The translations under genes were made by a program, and so were the position numbers. Below the pieces are notes generated by a model. The model searched no databases, was not told the origin of the DNA, and saw nothing but the letters and a program-made list of their open reading frames with translations. From assembly GCA_027923505.1 (NCBI GenBank), contig BROI01000028.1, forward strand, positions 124,001 to 188,000: DNA of 64,000 nt, given 5' to 3'. Shown here in pieces: positions 45,538 to 56,704 of the stretch. Each line of letters begins with the position of its first letter. Position 1 is the stretch's first letter. Origin of the DNA: Mayamaea pseudoterrestris. Taxonomy: Eukaryota; Bacillariophyta; Bacillariophyceae; Sellaphorales; Sellaphoraceae.

Positions 45538-46476
45538 GGTCGTTTGTTGTTTGCTGCTGCTTGCTGCTTCCGTTTGTTATGACTTTTGGCAGGTGGCTGT
45601 ATGACGAGTGCTTGAAATGTACGAGTCGGTCTTGCTAGTCGCGTCCAACTCAAATCTCCAATACTTTACTAAAGGAGTTTCTAATGCTTCTAAATGACTT
45701 TTGTATGAAGCTTTGCTGCTGAATGGTCTACCCTAGTGCGGTACAGTGACCAAGAGGAAAGCAATGCGACGGCACGCGTCCATCGTCGTCGCCCATCGTC
45801 CACCGAACTAAGGAAAACTGAACCACTGCGACAGGACGGACGTAGGGAGGACGGGTCTCCCAAGGACCCTTCGTTCAAAGAAAACGAGAGAACACGCCCA
45901 CATCCATTGCCCCAAGTTTGTTCAAGTATCAAAACCACGACCCAGACAATTTGGAAATCTACTTTGGGCCAGTGAACATAGCCCGTTGAAGCGTAAGTTA
46001 TCCTAGAACAAGTGACCAAAATGACTTTTGCGGAGAAACCACGAAAATGCAGCCAATCAAAAAAAGAGGCAATACTTTTAGATACGCACCTACAGCCACG
46101 TCTTCCTTCTAAGTAAGTGACGTACACACTATTCAAAATGATGATTGCAGTCCGATCTTCGTATGCCTTCATGCCACGTGCTTGACGACTTCATGCGTGT
46201 CGCCAGTCGCGAGGCTCATCGTACATCAGTGCCTGCTGGTCTGGATCTCTTGCGGCAGCGTCATACTCTCGCGCTTGCTATCCTTGAACAGCAAAGCGAA
46301 CTGCGACTGTTTACGCCACTCCATTGGATGAGACTAAAGTAGCAGCCACTATTTCTTGACGAGTCCCAATTGAGCTATCTAGTCATTGATTCCATCCTCC
46401 CGCTCTGCTACAACATCAACACCTCCAATCGTTCCGCCAAGAGCAATTGCACAGCTCCAACACAACACAACCAATA
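45538..46476. other. Large divergent intergenic region with possible short frames
   Basis: It separates the DENND4-like and histidine kinase genes. A minus-strand frame of 160 codons (45,690-46,172) and a plus-strand one ending at 46,342 are open. Of these, the 59-codon plus-strand piece from the ATG at 46,166 (MPSCHVLDDFMRVASREA...) has the more gene-like composition and is preceded by a GATTGCAG acceptor-like site. No donor in the right phase was found, so I call neither. Confidence 0.4.
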
Positions 46477-49400
46477 ATGACTCGTCAAAACGACGTCGAC
46501 GGTCTCATGAGTCTCATGAAGCATAGCTTTCATGACGAAACTACTTCACCTCGACTGCTCGACGTTCATCGGATCAACAGCATGTTCTATGTCGCGTCCG
46601 CCATTGCCGTTTCCGTGTGGCTGTTGCTGCTAGCCGCCGTCTACTGGGTGCTTCCCTATGAGCGGGAATACTTGCCGCAGACGGAAGCCAACGCGGCGGC
46701 GACAGCCTTGGTCATTCTCGTTGTCAGCAATCTACTCATCATGATGCCGTTTGCGCTGCGGAGTCGAAAACAAACGCGGAGTGGAATCATGCTGGCGGCC
46801 TTGATTACGCAATTCATTGCCATTGTTACGGCTGTCATTTTGGCGTATGCGCCGAACGTTGTACTGGTTGATCCAGTGACGCATGCCCGCGTCTTTATGA
46901 CGCGATGGACCGAGTGGATTCCACTGGCGGGTCTCATGACATTCTTTTCCGAAGCGGTGGATTTGCCAAAATCAAAGTCAAAGCAATGGTGGCCCATTTT
47001 GGCAAGTCTATGTCAGTCCGTCTCGTGCTTGTGCGGAGCGTTACTGCCGCTCTGTCCAAACATGTTTTGTTGGTACACGACATTGTTTGTTTCCATCATG
47101 ACTTGGCTTCCCATTTTTCCACGCATCGTGCTCAAGCGCAGAGCGTTTTTGCTTGCGACGCAGGGAAAGAATTTGCTGGAACTGGAGCAGTATGATCGAT
47201 TTCGGTTCAGCTACTATCTCATGTTGACTTGCGGCTGCATTTGGAGCGTTTTGGTGTTTGCCTACTTTGTCAACTTTGCCTTGCATCGACAATTGCCAGT
47301 CACCCATTGGCTGCGCACCTACCCGCTAGCCATGATTGTGGATGCCACGTTTGACGTGCTCGCCAAGGCCATTTACATGAAGCTCATCGTTGATGTTCAC
47401 TTTCTTGTCTTTGATTCCGAAGGAAGAACGCAGCGACAATTAACTGAGCTCCGAAGCCTTTTGAATGTTCTGTGGGATAGCAGCAGCGATGTCATTATTA
47501 TTTCGGTGCGATACGCTGACAAGGTCACAAGCATGATGAGTCCGTCCTATCCAAAATTGGTTGGCGCCACATTGCCGCCCACGTTGAAGGGACGCAAGAC
47601 GACGGCTCTCATGCTCGAAACGGATTTGTCGTCCATGGCTGATAGTGACGGTAACAATGGAAGCGCCGCTCGTAGCCAAACTGTCGCTAGCTACGTGGAC
47701 AGTTCGGAAATGCCATATGGACGAGTCACGCGGCAGACTGTTCTTCATGGGCTTGATGCTTCAGATCCGGAAGTGACAAAGGCCGTCGGGCTTATTGGTT
47801 CGGCTTGGAATCGCTTCGCTACGCATGACCACAATGATTCATCGCTGGTCATGTATCCGCTTCAGCGCATTGGGGGCAGCAAGCACAAGTGCGAAATTAA
47901 GGTTTCGTATCATACTAACAATAGCATTATTGCGGTGGTCCGGGACGTGACGGAGCGATATCGCCGGTTCGAGGCAGAGCGAAGGGCACACTCGGAGGCT
48001 TTGGCGAGACAGCGGGATGCGCAATCGGTAAGTCAATTGTTGTCGGCTTGCGCTGCGTGGACGTTTGAACATGTGCTTACAGTTGATTAAATTTGTTGGA
48101 TTGTGCAGCAAACACGTTTCGTCAGACATGAAGTAAAAAATGGTCTCTTGTCGGGCATCGAGCTTTGCGACAGTCTGCGCAATGCAATGGACGAACTCTG
48201 CAACAAGGTTCGAGCGAGTGAAATAAGATCACGCTTGGAACGATCGGATTCCTTAAGTGAGGATTCGTCGAGCGAAATTGAGACTACACAGTCCATCACG
48301 TCAAAGTCACCGTTAACAGATTTGGCTACTCGACATTTGGAAGATTTGGACCGGACGCTCCATGAAGTTCTTGATACAGTTTTGGCCGAAACCATGGCAC
48401 GAGACGTTATTCATGAAGTCTACCACCCGAGATTAGAACATTTGGATGTCAAAGGCTATCTGGCAAACTCTGGCTACGGGGAGAACGCCGCTCGATTTCC
48501 AGTTGAGATTGCCAGTGGTGATAGCCTACCATACTTGCAATTGGACCCACAGCTAATGCGCTATATTCATAGAAATGCTATTTCGAACGCCTGCAAATAC
48601 GGGAAACCAGGTGGGAAGGTTATTACTAAGCTGGCATTTAGACCCAATGAAGGGATATTTGAAATGAAGGTTGTCAACGAGCCGGGTGTGGGCCATGATG
48701 AATTGATTAGCATGGGCGAAAAAGCCACGAAAGCGGTATTTGAGCAAGGTACTCGGCTTCATCCTCATTTGAAGGTTGACGATAGGTATATTTCATCTGG
48801 TGATGGGGCATGGATTGTGCAGAAATGTGCGAGCACGATGGGCGGTACATGCGGTATCCAATTTGAATCAGACGAAACCATCTTCTCCTTCCAGTGTCCC
48901 GCCCAGCCGCTCCATGTAGCAAACCTTCCCAAAACTCATGATTTTGAAGTTCCTTCCGATACGTGGGGTATAGTCATTGACGACTCCAAAATTCAGCGCA
49001 AGCTCATGGCTCGCATCCTCGCCCACGCTGGCGTCGATGAAAGTCGCCGACACGTCCTTGGAGAATCACCTACTGACATTGTTGATCTGGGCGAACTTTT
49101 ACAAAAGTTGTTACGTGAGCACCCGAATAGTCGAATTCTTTGTCTAGTTGACGAAAATCTTGATTACGATGATCGCGGAGCGGAGCATGTGGTCTTGTCG
49201 GGGTCAATTGCCATGAAGAATATAATTTGTCAATTGACGCCAAGTGAAGAAAGTCGCTTGCTGGTGTTAGTGCGGTCCGCTAATGATTCTGCCGATGACG
49301 TTGCCCTATATTTGAGTCGCACGCATGGGTTCTTTCCGAAAACGACAATGCAACGAGATCGAGTTAAAGAGATCTTGGCGCCGCTGTGGGCGGAACGTTT

Positions 49401-49518
49401 CCTGACTGGAAAGAATCGCATGACTTCATTATCCTACTGCTCTCGGACGTCTTCTATAACTGACGACGATGCCTTTGGGGGTTCTGATGACAGTGAGCAG
49501 CCTATAGTCGAATCATGA
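46477..49518 (+). CDS. Multi-TM hybrid histidine kinase with receiver domain
   Basis: Two exons (46,477-48,027 and 48,109-49,518) give 986 residues. The N-terminal 310 residues hold seven to eight membrane segments, for example SAIAVSVWLLLLAAVYWVL and LALITQFIAIV-like stretches. A PAS-like region follows (HTNNSIIAVVRDVTERYRRF). The first residues of exon 2 carry the H-box RHEVKNGL, phosphoacceptor His524. The ATPase N-box is RNAISNACKYGKPGG. G1 is degenerate (VNEPGVGHDEL in place of D-x-G-x-G), and G2 is GDGAWIVQKCASTMGG. A complete C-terminal receiver has the acidic pair D808/D809, phosphoacceptor D865 (VDENLDY), S907 and K928. It is a membrane sensor feeding a phosphorelay; the signal is unknown. 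The ATG at 46,477 is the first in frame. Confidence 0.85.
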
Positions 49519-49852
49519 GTATCCGAATGTATTGCTCTCTTAAAAATGGATGCGTTTACGACTTAAATTCGTCTAGTAAACGATGGACACGAGTACACAA
49601 TAGATTTAACAGCTTTAACTTATTAAAATGATGGTCGTCTGTAGTGGGCTGTGGTGCCGCGATAGGCAAGAAGTAGTGGTATATGCGTACATAGCAACCG
49701 AGGAGTCGCATCGGGTTCCGTGCGGCACTCATCGCTGCGATCGCGCGCGCGCGTTCTTTCACCTTCGTCCACTCGACTGACCACGAACACATCATTCAAC
49801 TCTAATCGTTGTTGTTTTCGCATACGCATACACTTGACGACGCGCATTCGCC
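49519..49852. other. Intergenic region, nothing recognised
   Basis: It contains the histidine kinase 3' end and the COX17 promoter, with a run of CGCGCGCGCG near 49,742. Minus-strand open frames here overlap one another and the COX17 exon, and show no motif. Confidence 0.45.
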
Positions 49853-50168
49853 ATGGGACAAGGTCAATCAGCTCCAAAACCTGCTGCAGTGAGTGAAGTG
49901 AGACTTGTGTGACGGTCGACAGTCGACCGAATCAGCAACAACGTTCCAATGAAGCGACGTCTCACCTTTTTACACTCATCATTCGTAGGAGCAAGGCGCT
50001 AAAAAGGTTGGAATAAAGACTGGAAAGCCAATTTGCTGCTGCTGTCCCGACACGAAAAAGTTACGAGACGAGTGCGTACTCATGAAGGGCGAGGAGGATG
50101 CAGATTGTCTAAAACTGATAGTGGCTCACAAAGCTTGCCTACGAGATGAAGGATTTAGTGTCAATTAA
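49853..50168 (+). CDS. COX17: COX17 copper chaperone for cytochrome c oxidase
   Basis: Two exons (49,853-49,888 and 49,989-50,168) give only 71 residues. The 100-bp intron starts GTGAGT and ends CGTAG. The protein has the COX17 core GKPICCCCPDTKKLRDECVL, then DADCLKLIVAHKACLRDEGF. This is the CC-x-C copper site plus the twin C-x9-C helices (DECVLMKGEEDADC and the pair ending in AHKAC). COX17 delivers Cu(I) to SCO1 and COX11 in the mitochondrial intermembrane space; import and oxidation use the MIA40 pathway. The first exon encodes a flexible 12-residue leader (MGQGQSAPKPAA). The size and Cys spacing are those of the family. Confidence 0.9.
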
Positions 50169-50331
50169 CTTAACTGTTTAATGAAGAATATTTCGAAGAT
50201 GTTGTAGAGTAAGCCGTAGGTCACATCCTTTGGCAATGTGCTTCCGTCTCGTCGATTTTGTCACTGCTAATGAAGGGCCGCATACATCTTGCACAACAGC
50301 TCGAGCGTAACTGATGCGACCTGCAATGTTG

Positions 50332-51174
50332 CTATACCTCTTCAATATCCATTCGCCCGTTTCCTTTTGCTGCACTGCTTGCTGCAACAGGATTCGAAAC
50401 TGCAGGGCTCGTCGTCTTCTTAAATTCCAGCAACACAGGATACAGTTTCGTCAATGCTGTGCTCAATTCGCTCTCCTTCTTTGCCCCAGTGAGAACAATC
50501 TTTCCGGAAACAAAGATCAAAAAGACGACTCGAGGACTCACCAGCCGATAAATGAGTCCGGGAAAGAGTTCTGGCTCGTAAGAACAAAAGGCCGAATGCG
50601 CGTAAACCAGTCCTTCCAAACGAATGGCAAACTTCAAATCGCACGTGGCAACCACGTTCTGCACCATGAAGTCAATACTCTCCTTTGGCTGAAAGCCTAC
50701 GCGTTCCACAATGAGAGCAAACTTCTTTGCCGCTAGCGTGGCATTGTGCGTCGACTTGCTTCCACTGATCACCATCTTGCCGCTGCGAAAGATTAACGCA
50801 GTGGCACGAGGCTCTCGTAGTCGCATAATGACAGCTCCAAACCTTCGAGGATTGAATTCGGTGTTTCGGCATTTCAGCGCAATCTTTTTCAAGTCGAGTG
50901 GAACGCCAAGATTGGCTGTTGACGACATGTTTTGAATTCGGAGCAAAAGCTTTTCGCCGCCTTCGGCAGTTGCTTCAATGACAGAGCCGGCCAAGGAAGG
51001 CGCATGCTGTGAAGGCATGTTTGAGTTCCTGTCGAGTGGTGCAGTCGCCATCTTGATCAATGGTGGTAGAGCTAGTTTGCCTTGTGAATGGATGGGGTTC
51101 ATGGTGAACGTAGCGCCATCGATGATAGCGCGATGTTCGGCTGTGATGTCGCTGTGGTTATGTCGCGCTGACAT
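50332..51174 (-). CDS. TBP: TATA-box binding protein
   Basis: 280 residues, one exon. The saddle core (about 72-252) shows both direct repeats: [20 protein letters not shown] with [20 protein letters not shown] and [16 protein letters not shown], then [20 protein letters not shown] with [19 protein letters not shown] and [16 protein letters not shown]. The variable N-terminal part is about 70 residues, and a short Ala/Ser tail follows the core. TBP nucleates Pol I, II and III preinitiation complexes. Its start codon lies only 38 bp from that of the divergent repeat-rich gene. Confidence 0.95.
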   Translation of the reverse strand: MSARHNHSDITAEHRAIIDGATFTMNPIHSQGKLALPPLIKMATAPLDRNSNMPSQHAPSLAGSVIEATAEGGEKLLLRIQNMSSTANLGVPLDLKKIALKCRNTEFNPRRFGAVIMRLREPRATALIFRSGKMVISGSKSTHNATLAAKKFALIVERVGFQPKESIDFMVQNVVATCDLKFAIRLEGLVYAHSAFCSYEPELFPGLIYRLVSPRVVFLIFVSGKIVLTGAKKESELSTALTKLYPVLLEFKKTTSPAVSNPVAASSAAKGNGRMDIEEV

Positions 51175-51212
51175 CGTTTTTCACGATTGGTGTCACCATT
51201 TATGCAGCGCGT
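51175..51212. promoter_or_regulatory. 38-bp divergent gap between TBP and the next gene
   Basis: The TBP start codon ends at 51,174 (read leftward) and the first ATG of the rightward gene is at 51,213. A small inverted repeat (GCGCGT at 51,207 and ACGCGC at 51,219) straddles that ATG. If the rightward gene instead starts at the next in-frame ATG (51,294), the gap is 119 bp. In either case the core promoters must overlap or lie within the leaders. Confidence 0.45.
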
Positions 51213-53834
51213 ATGAAAACGCGCGTTTCTTTTGACGCTGCAAACTGCTCGCTTCCACGGCTTCCACGATCAATCGCTCACAATATTTTCGAGATGGACG
51301 AGCGAAAAGCTTTTACAGATATCAGCAACTTAAGCATTGACAACATGTCTCTTCTAAAGTCCAGCAACTATAACAAACTCATCTCTACTGTCGCAGCTAC
51401 AGACGCCTCTGCTCCGCCCATGGTGTCGTTCCGGCAGCTTCCCAAGCGCAGGGTGCCGCTCAAGCGGCCTCCCTTTCGTCTTCCCTCCACCTTGGTTTTT
51501 GGTCGCACTCCAGTGACTCGCTTCTATAAGGTTCCCTTCCCAGTCGCTGGTGTGAACACGACGGAACCGATGGATGAAGGTACGTGCAATGTGCAATCTG
51601 AGTGCGAGTTGCCGAGTCGGTGCTGATTGATCGCCGGAAAGGAGTCGTACGCGACGCATCGCCAAATGGCGACTCGACTACTTGCTTGCTTGCTTGCTTG
51701 CTTGCTTATCAAACATCCTCTCACACTATACTCTTCACTTTACCCTATTCAATTGCTTTTTACAGCGATGTTCGCCGAAGTCACCCATGGGCCGACGGAT
51801 CCAGAGTCGACCATTCTCGTGGCGAGCGAGCGTCTGACGTGGGCGGAGACGGTATTACTCAAGATACAGGATTGGTCTACAATGGAGACCATGGAGGAAG
51901 GTCGAGTCGGAGTCATTGAGGTTCCAAAACTGTCTCGCGAGGAGCAGTTTCCATACTGGGACTTTGAGCGAGGCTGCCTCCGCAGCAACAGCAAGCCCAA
52001 GAGCAAGGCGATGCGTTTCTTTTGCTTGATGCTGGCGCTCGCAGCCGCATTTGCATTCGCATTCGCTAGTGGAAAGGCCACTCAGAGTGCGGCATTGAAC
52101 TTGCATGGCAAGATGCAGCCAGTCCTTAAGGTTGTCTGGCACGGCAACGAGACGGCGCAGCAGCTGGCTTTCGTCACGGTCGACTTGCATGGCGAGATGC
52201 AGCCAGTCTCCAAGGTTGTCTGGCACGGCAACGAGACGGCGCAGCAGCTGGCTTCCGTCGCGGTCGACTGTTTGGATGCATCCAACGCGACGAAGCAAGA
52301 CGACAGCAAGGCAGTTACCATTTTCAAAAGCGGAGCCTCGGATGTCTCGCGCGAGCTTTTCGAAATGTTCCTAGCCCAGCCAAGTATCACTTTTGGTTGG
52401 ATTAAGGAGGATCTTACCAAGGCGCTTGTTCCATTCACTGGCTTTCCGGTCAAGACCATGGCTTTCAAGTCGCAGCAGCTTGACGACAACGACAAGGCGG
52501 TCGCCATTTTCCAGTCACATGCGGGTGTCTCCCTTGACCGCTCCGTTTTGGACTTGCTCCTGGCCAAGCCACTTTTTGCTTTCGACTTTCGCAAGTTTAC
52601 ATTCAGCATGCAGCCCTTGTTGATGATTGCTGCGCCACCAAGCAATCCAATTGAGTCAGTCTCAAGCGCGGCAGTGGAACCGCGTCATGGATGGAGCCAG
52701 TTGATGGTTCATGGCGAAGGCCAATCGCTTGGGTCAGCCAAAGTCAAGTTTGAGTTCTTGGAGGATGAGACGACGGGCAACACGGTTCACATTGACTGCG
52801 AGTATAACGACAATTCACCTGGTTGGTTTAAAAGCAAGACGGTTGCTTTGGCACAAGTCACGCTTGTTCGCTCGCATGATCCATTTGCAGGGCGAGAGCT
52901 TTTGACGGTTGGCTTTGGGGACGGGCGTTTCAGTGTCACAGTCGTTTGCAGCGAGGCGGTTTCAAGCGAATCCTTTCCAGCACCAATGCTGAGCAAGGGT
53001 GCCAAAGCCTCTTCAGATGCTTCCTTCAAGTCGGACGCAAGCTCGTGTTGGCGGCTCTACCATGTTTTAATAGTGGTGTGGGTGGCGTTATGCACTATTG
53101 GCAAGCGAGAAGGGCGTCGTCGTTTCTTTGAGAAGCGTCGTCGTCAAGCTGCCAAGGCTGCTAAGGCCATGCGCAAGGCAGCTTTGGAAGAGGAGCAGCG
53201 CAGCATGGCAGCTTTGGAAGAGCAGCAGCGCAGCATCGCAGCTTTGGAAGAGCAGCAGCGCAGCATGGCAGCTTTGGAAGAGCAACAGCGCGGCATGGCA
53301 GCTTTGGAACAGCAGCAGCGCGGCATGGCAGCTTTGGAACAGCAGCAGCGCGGCATGGCAGCTTTGGAACAGCAGCAGCGCGGCAAGGCAGCTTTGGAAG
53401 AGCAGCAGCGCGGCAAGACAGCTTTGGAAGCGCAGCAACAAGGCAGCAAAGCTCAATGTGGACGTCATGTTCATTTTTCTGAACAGATTTCAGTCCGGAG
53501 CTTTGATCGGACGGTTGGATGTCGAATGCGGCAGGATCTCATAGATGGAAGACCTCCCGAGCTTGAGGGCTACCAGCTGGGGCTTGACTGGACCTTTGAG
53601 GACAGTAATGCAGACCTTGACTCATTTGGGCATGGTTGCAGCCGGCAGAATCATTCAGGATACCGCGTCCATTCGGGTCTGGCGCGTCGGCAGATTCTCT
53701 TGACCCATGGGCTGGCGCTGCAGGAGATCGAGTCTCTGAATTGGGACGACCGCATGAGCTACCTCGCTGATTTGGACGCCTTTTTTGCCAAGGCTGATGA
53801 CGATGATGACGATGACGACGCGGCTGGCTATTAG
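51213..53834 (+). CDS. Repeat-built two-TM protein with 10-residue coiled-coil array, unknown
   Basis: Two exons (51,213-51,579 and 51,766-53,834) encode 811 residues. The 186-bp intron starts GTACGT, ends TTTACAG and contains a CTTG microsatellite. Layout: a basic N terminus; a membrane segment (about 205-225, FFCLMLALAAAFAFAFASG); a 28-residue unit duplicated in tandem (235-262, 263-290; 84 bp each, nearly identical DNA); and two related modules of about 46 residues (from about 301, KAVTIFKSG; from about 364, KAVAIFQSH). Then come a second membrane segment (about 553-568, LYHVLIVVWVALCTI) and a Lys/Arg stretch. The next part is nine 10-residue repeats of the AALEEQQRSM type (about 594-683), giving a charged helix. 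The tail ends in a run of seven Asp. No known domain is recognised. An alternative start is the ATG at 51,294. Confidence 0.7.
51681..51708 (+). repeat. CTTG tetranucleotide microsatellite inside the intron
   Basis: About six and a half uninterrupted CTTG units lie in the intron of the repeat-rich gene. The repeat keeps a reading frame open through much of the intron, but the upstream exon frame meets a stop at 51,624-51,626. Confidence 0.85.
52101..52268 (+). repeat. 84-bp in-frame tandem duplication
   Basis: Two adjacent copies, starting at 52,101 and 52,185, differ at only a few bases and each encode 28 residues containing QPV-x-KVVWHGNETAQQLA. The low divergence suggests a recent event within the coding sequence. 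Confidence 0.9.
53178..53447 (+). repeat. 30-bp coding minisatellite, nine units
   Basis: The unit GCAGCTTTGGAAGAGCAGCA plus ten further bases recurs nine times in frame, each unit giving AALE-x-QQR-x-x. The variants E/Q and S/G change along the array in a clustered order, as expected from slippage or unequal exchange. Confidence 0.92.
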
Positions 53835-55191
53835 CCAGCCCGTTGGGATGAGTGCATGTTGCGTGTTGTGTTTAAGTGTTTACTGTATGAGTGTGTCTGT
53901 TTTGCGTCTGAGTGTTGCATATTGAGTGAGATGGAAGGACTTGAGTGAGGTGCGACCAACTGGCTGTGTTTGACTGGCATTCATACACATTACCTTACAC
54001 TCTTTCTTTCTTCTTTTGTTTTGCAGGTTGTTATTGGTGTCTGTTGGCTCGGTTCCTTTTGGTGCGGCGGTGTTATTTTTTGTTCGGCCTGATGTTGAAG
54101 GTGTGCACGGTGGAACTCTACTTGTGTCCTATTGACGGGCACAAGTGCCAGGTATTCTTGCGGCAGCATTGCGCCGTTAGACAAGCGTCCTACAGACGTC
54201 CGCGAGATACCAGGCTTTTGAGTTTAAACCACCAGCATGCACCTTCACTGAAGGTTGTTCACCCTTGGCGTCTCGGAGATGTGTCGGTGGAGGATTTCTA
54301 TCTCGGGTGTCTCTGGTTGCAGGTGGCGGGTCCATATTGGTTGCACTATTGTGTCGTTATCCCAGTCCATGGCCGATCTGCATGAAGACCAGAGACGTGA
54401 AGCCCTTGAGAGTCGCGCCTCCATGCCCGATCACTGATCCTTGATTGTCCCCTTTACTTTCGGTGGTCTTATATATACATATCTATTTTAAATTCGATTC
54501 ATATTACTGTAGGTTTCAATGTTTTAACAATCAATTTGTCTTTTAGTATACTGTGTAAATTTAAACGTAGGTACCATGGCACGTAGGTACTTTATAGCCA
54601 TGGTAAAAGCGTAGGCGTTCGCAATTTGTTGTGGCGGGTTGATTGGATTAACAGCAGATGATTACGACTCGCACAATCAAGTATGCATGCTCCGCATCAA
54701 TAACGACGCCTCTCTGACGCGGGGGCGGCGATGGCTCCGGTTTGTTTGAAATTGCGGGTCCGTGTGGAAGATGAAGCGTACCAGCTTTAGCGGTACAATG
54801 AGAACCTCCCCTCGCGAAGTGGGTGAGCAGCTACAAATAACGTTGCCAGTTTTTGCAATCTTGAAGCAAAGCATAGGGAGCTGATGCCAGCAACCATAGG
54901 GGAGATGGGGATATATATTTCGGTGATCGACATGCCCACCACCGCAAATGGAACGACACAGACTACTTCTTGTCCTTGTTGCGTTTCCTGCCTCATTGGC
55001 GCCTTGAACTATCCAAGCGTGACTTACTCTGTACCTTTTCCACGCTTCAAGCATACGTTTAGCACTTAATACTTTAATGGTTGGATTTATATATGGCGCA
55101 GTCAGTCCGGCGGACGAAGTCATAGGCAATTCGTACCGTCGAGGAGGAGCTGATTGCGGGTCTACTTTTGATGCGAATGCGGCGTTGCGGG
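53835..55191. other. Intergenic region with one possible exon
   Basis: This 1.36-kb stretch separates the repeat-rich gene (+) from the 3' end of the cystinosin gene (-). A possible exon at 54,027-54,385 is listed separately. The sequence near 54,470-54,600 is AT-rich and carries ACGTAGGTAC twice, 18 bp apart. The part from 54,700 to 55,190 has open frames on both strands but no recognised motif. Confidence 0.45.
54027..54385 (+). CDS. Possible terminal exon or small gene (97 codons from an internal ATG)
   Basis: A pyrimidine tract and TTTTGCAG at 54,019-54,026 form a very strong acceptor, and the frame that follows is open to 54,385. The first ATG is at 54,092 (MLKVCTVELYLCPIDGHKCQ); the end is PYWLHYCVVIPVHGRSA. 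It could be a further exon of the upstream gene by alternative splicing past the stop at 53,834, a separate small gene, or a 3'-UTR intron boundary. No family is recognised, and no donor in matching phase could be fixed. Confidence 0.3.
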
Positions 55192-56490
55192 TCATTGCAG
55201 TAGCTCGACGATTGTTTCTTTGCAAGCATGATGGTTTCCTGTTTCCAGTCCATCATCTCCATCGGCGTACCAAACATAGTGTTGCAGCATGAAAATCGTA
55301 TCGAATGTGATTGAAACTAGACCGAGCACAAGCTTGGCCAAGTTCCCCGTAATACCAGACCAGTCGTTCAATACATAGCAGTCGCCGACAAGCTGCAAGT
55401 CGCTGAGTATGCCACCCGAAAAGTCGAGAATGATTTGCCAAATGCCTAAGAGTTAGTTGAAAGAGTGAGCCGAATATTGGAAACGAGTGACATGATGTAG
55501 CAGCCAACACGTACTCCATCCCAAGGTACTCTTTCGCTGATAGTTGAGATGAACTTGCGGCACATACTTGATCAGCGTCACTCCAATCTTGACAAAGGAA
55601 AGCAAGTAAAAGTAGTCGAGCCAAGTCAGCGTCCATCCCTGCCACAATGCTCCGTCGCCAGTCGAAACGACAATCGTCGGCGTCAAGATGATGATGGTAA
55701 GGAGGACGCAAATGACGCGCGAAATAAGCTTGCTGGGGCCCTGCGACTGTCCAAATAGGCCATCGTAGTATGCAATCTGTCCCAGTGTCAAAATGGTCAA
55801 CATCAATGCATGCACAGCAAAGGCCACGTCGTTGCTTTGAACTGCAATCGCAGCGTTCCGTCCATACTTGTCGCGGTATTGGTCCTGAATAGTCGCACTA
55901 TAGTAGAGAGCACAGACATACATGGTGTAGCAAGCAAATCCGATAACGTTTAGAACTGTTGATCAACGCTATGAGTGAGAACTGGGAATCAAGAAAGCAT
56001 CTCGTGACGTAAACCTGTGGTCAGACGCACCTGCAAAGTCTGCCGAAAGACCAACTGTCGTTTTCCTTCTATAATTGTTAATTAATTGTGGATAAAAGCT
56101 CACACTCCAGCTGACAAAGTACATGTATCCGACGCAGTTGCTGCACCAGCGATAAAAGGGAGAGGAAAGGCTCGGATCGGATGGCATGATCGACCCGAGC
56201 AGAATGCCAACGACAGTCAAAGCGCACCATCCAATGCATATTGCCGTTTTACTGTCATCTGCGCCTGTGATAGGATTGATCATTGTACTAAACAGCGCCA
56301 TGTAGTTCGTCAATGAGGTGCGATTGTGATCCCTGCTCTCACTTTCGTTGGAACTGGAATCGCGGTCGAGCAGTGATTGAAGCGGGTCGTCATTCGACAG
56401 CCCTCTGGGTGTATTCTCCGAAAGGGCATCTGTAGCACCTTCACTTCTACTGTCCTTGCGCATGTTGGGCTGACTCATGGAGGAAGACAT
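55192..56490 (-). CDS. CTNS: Cystinosin-like PQ-loop lysosomal cystine transporter
   Basis: Three exons on the minus strand (56,490-56,031; 55,955-55,515; 55,445-55,192) give 384 residues. The introns are 75 and 69 bp, both in phase 1. After a Ser-rich cytosolic N terminus come seven membrane segments with both PQ loops: [20 protein letters not shown] in exon 1 and [18 protein letters not shown] across the second junction. Exon 3 gives [13 protein letters not shown] and [20 protein letters not shown], the cystinosin C-terminal signature. Cystinosin exports cystine with protons from lysosomes or vacuoles. The tyrosine-based GYDQL lysosomal signal of the animal protein is absent, replaced by an acidic tail. 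Divergent from the PH-PP2C gene, 214 bp apart. Confidence 0.9.
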
Positions 56491-56704
56491 GGTCGACACT
56501 AACAAGCGACGAGCGATCCATTGTTTGTCATCATGGTGATGTCAATTTTTCGAGATTTTGTCTTTTCATTCCCGCTCTAACATCTTTTCACTTACTGTTA
56601 GAAACCGCTGCGTTTCTCGCGCTCGCGTCGCTGTTTCGATTGCCGAACGTGCACAAGGTTGGCATCACTCATCGTTCACCCACACAAAACCAAGTTGCAT
56701 CAAG

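Noticed and set aside
45690-46172. 160-codon minus-strand frame between the DENND4-like and kinase genes
   Set aside because: The composition is irregular, no motif is recognised, and it lies in a divergent promoter region where chance frames of this size can occur.
53088-53474. Antisense frames rich in LLLFQSCHAA or CCSSKAAM repeats
   Set aside because: They are antisense readings of the 30-bp coding minisatellite.
54677-55225. 182-codon minus-strand frame next to cystinosin
   Set aside because: It begins with TTG, overlaps the last cystinosin exon in another frame, and shows no family features.
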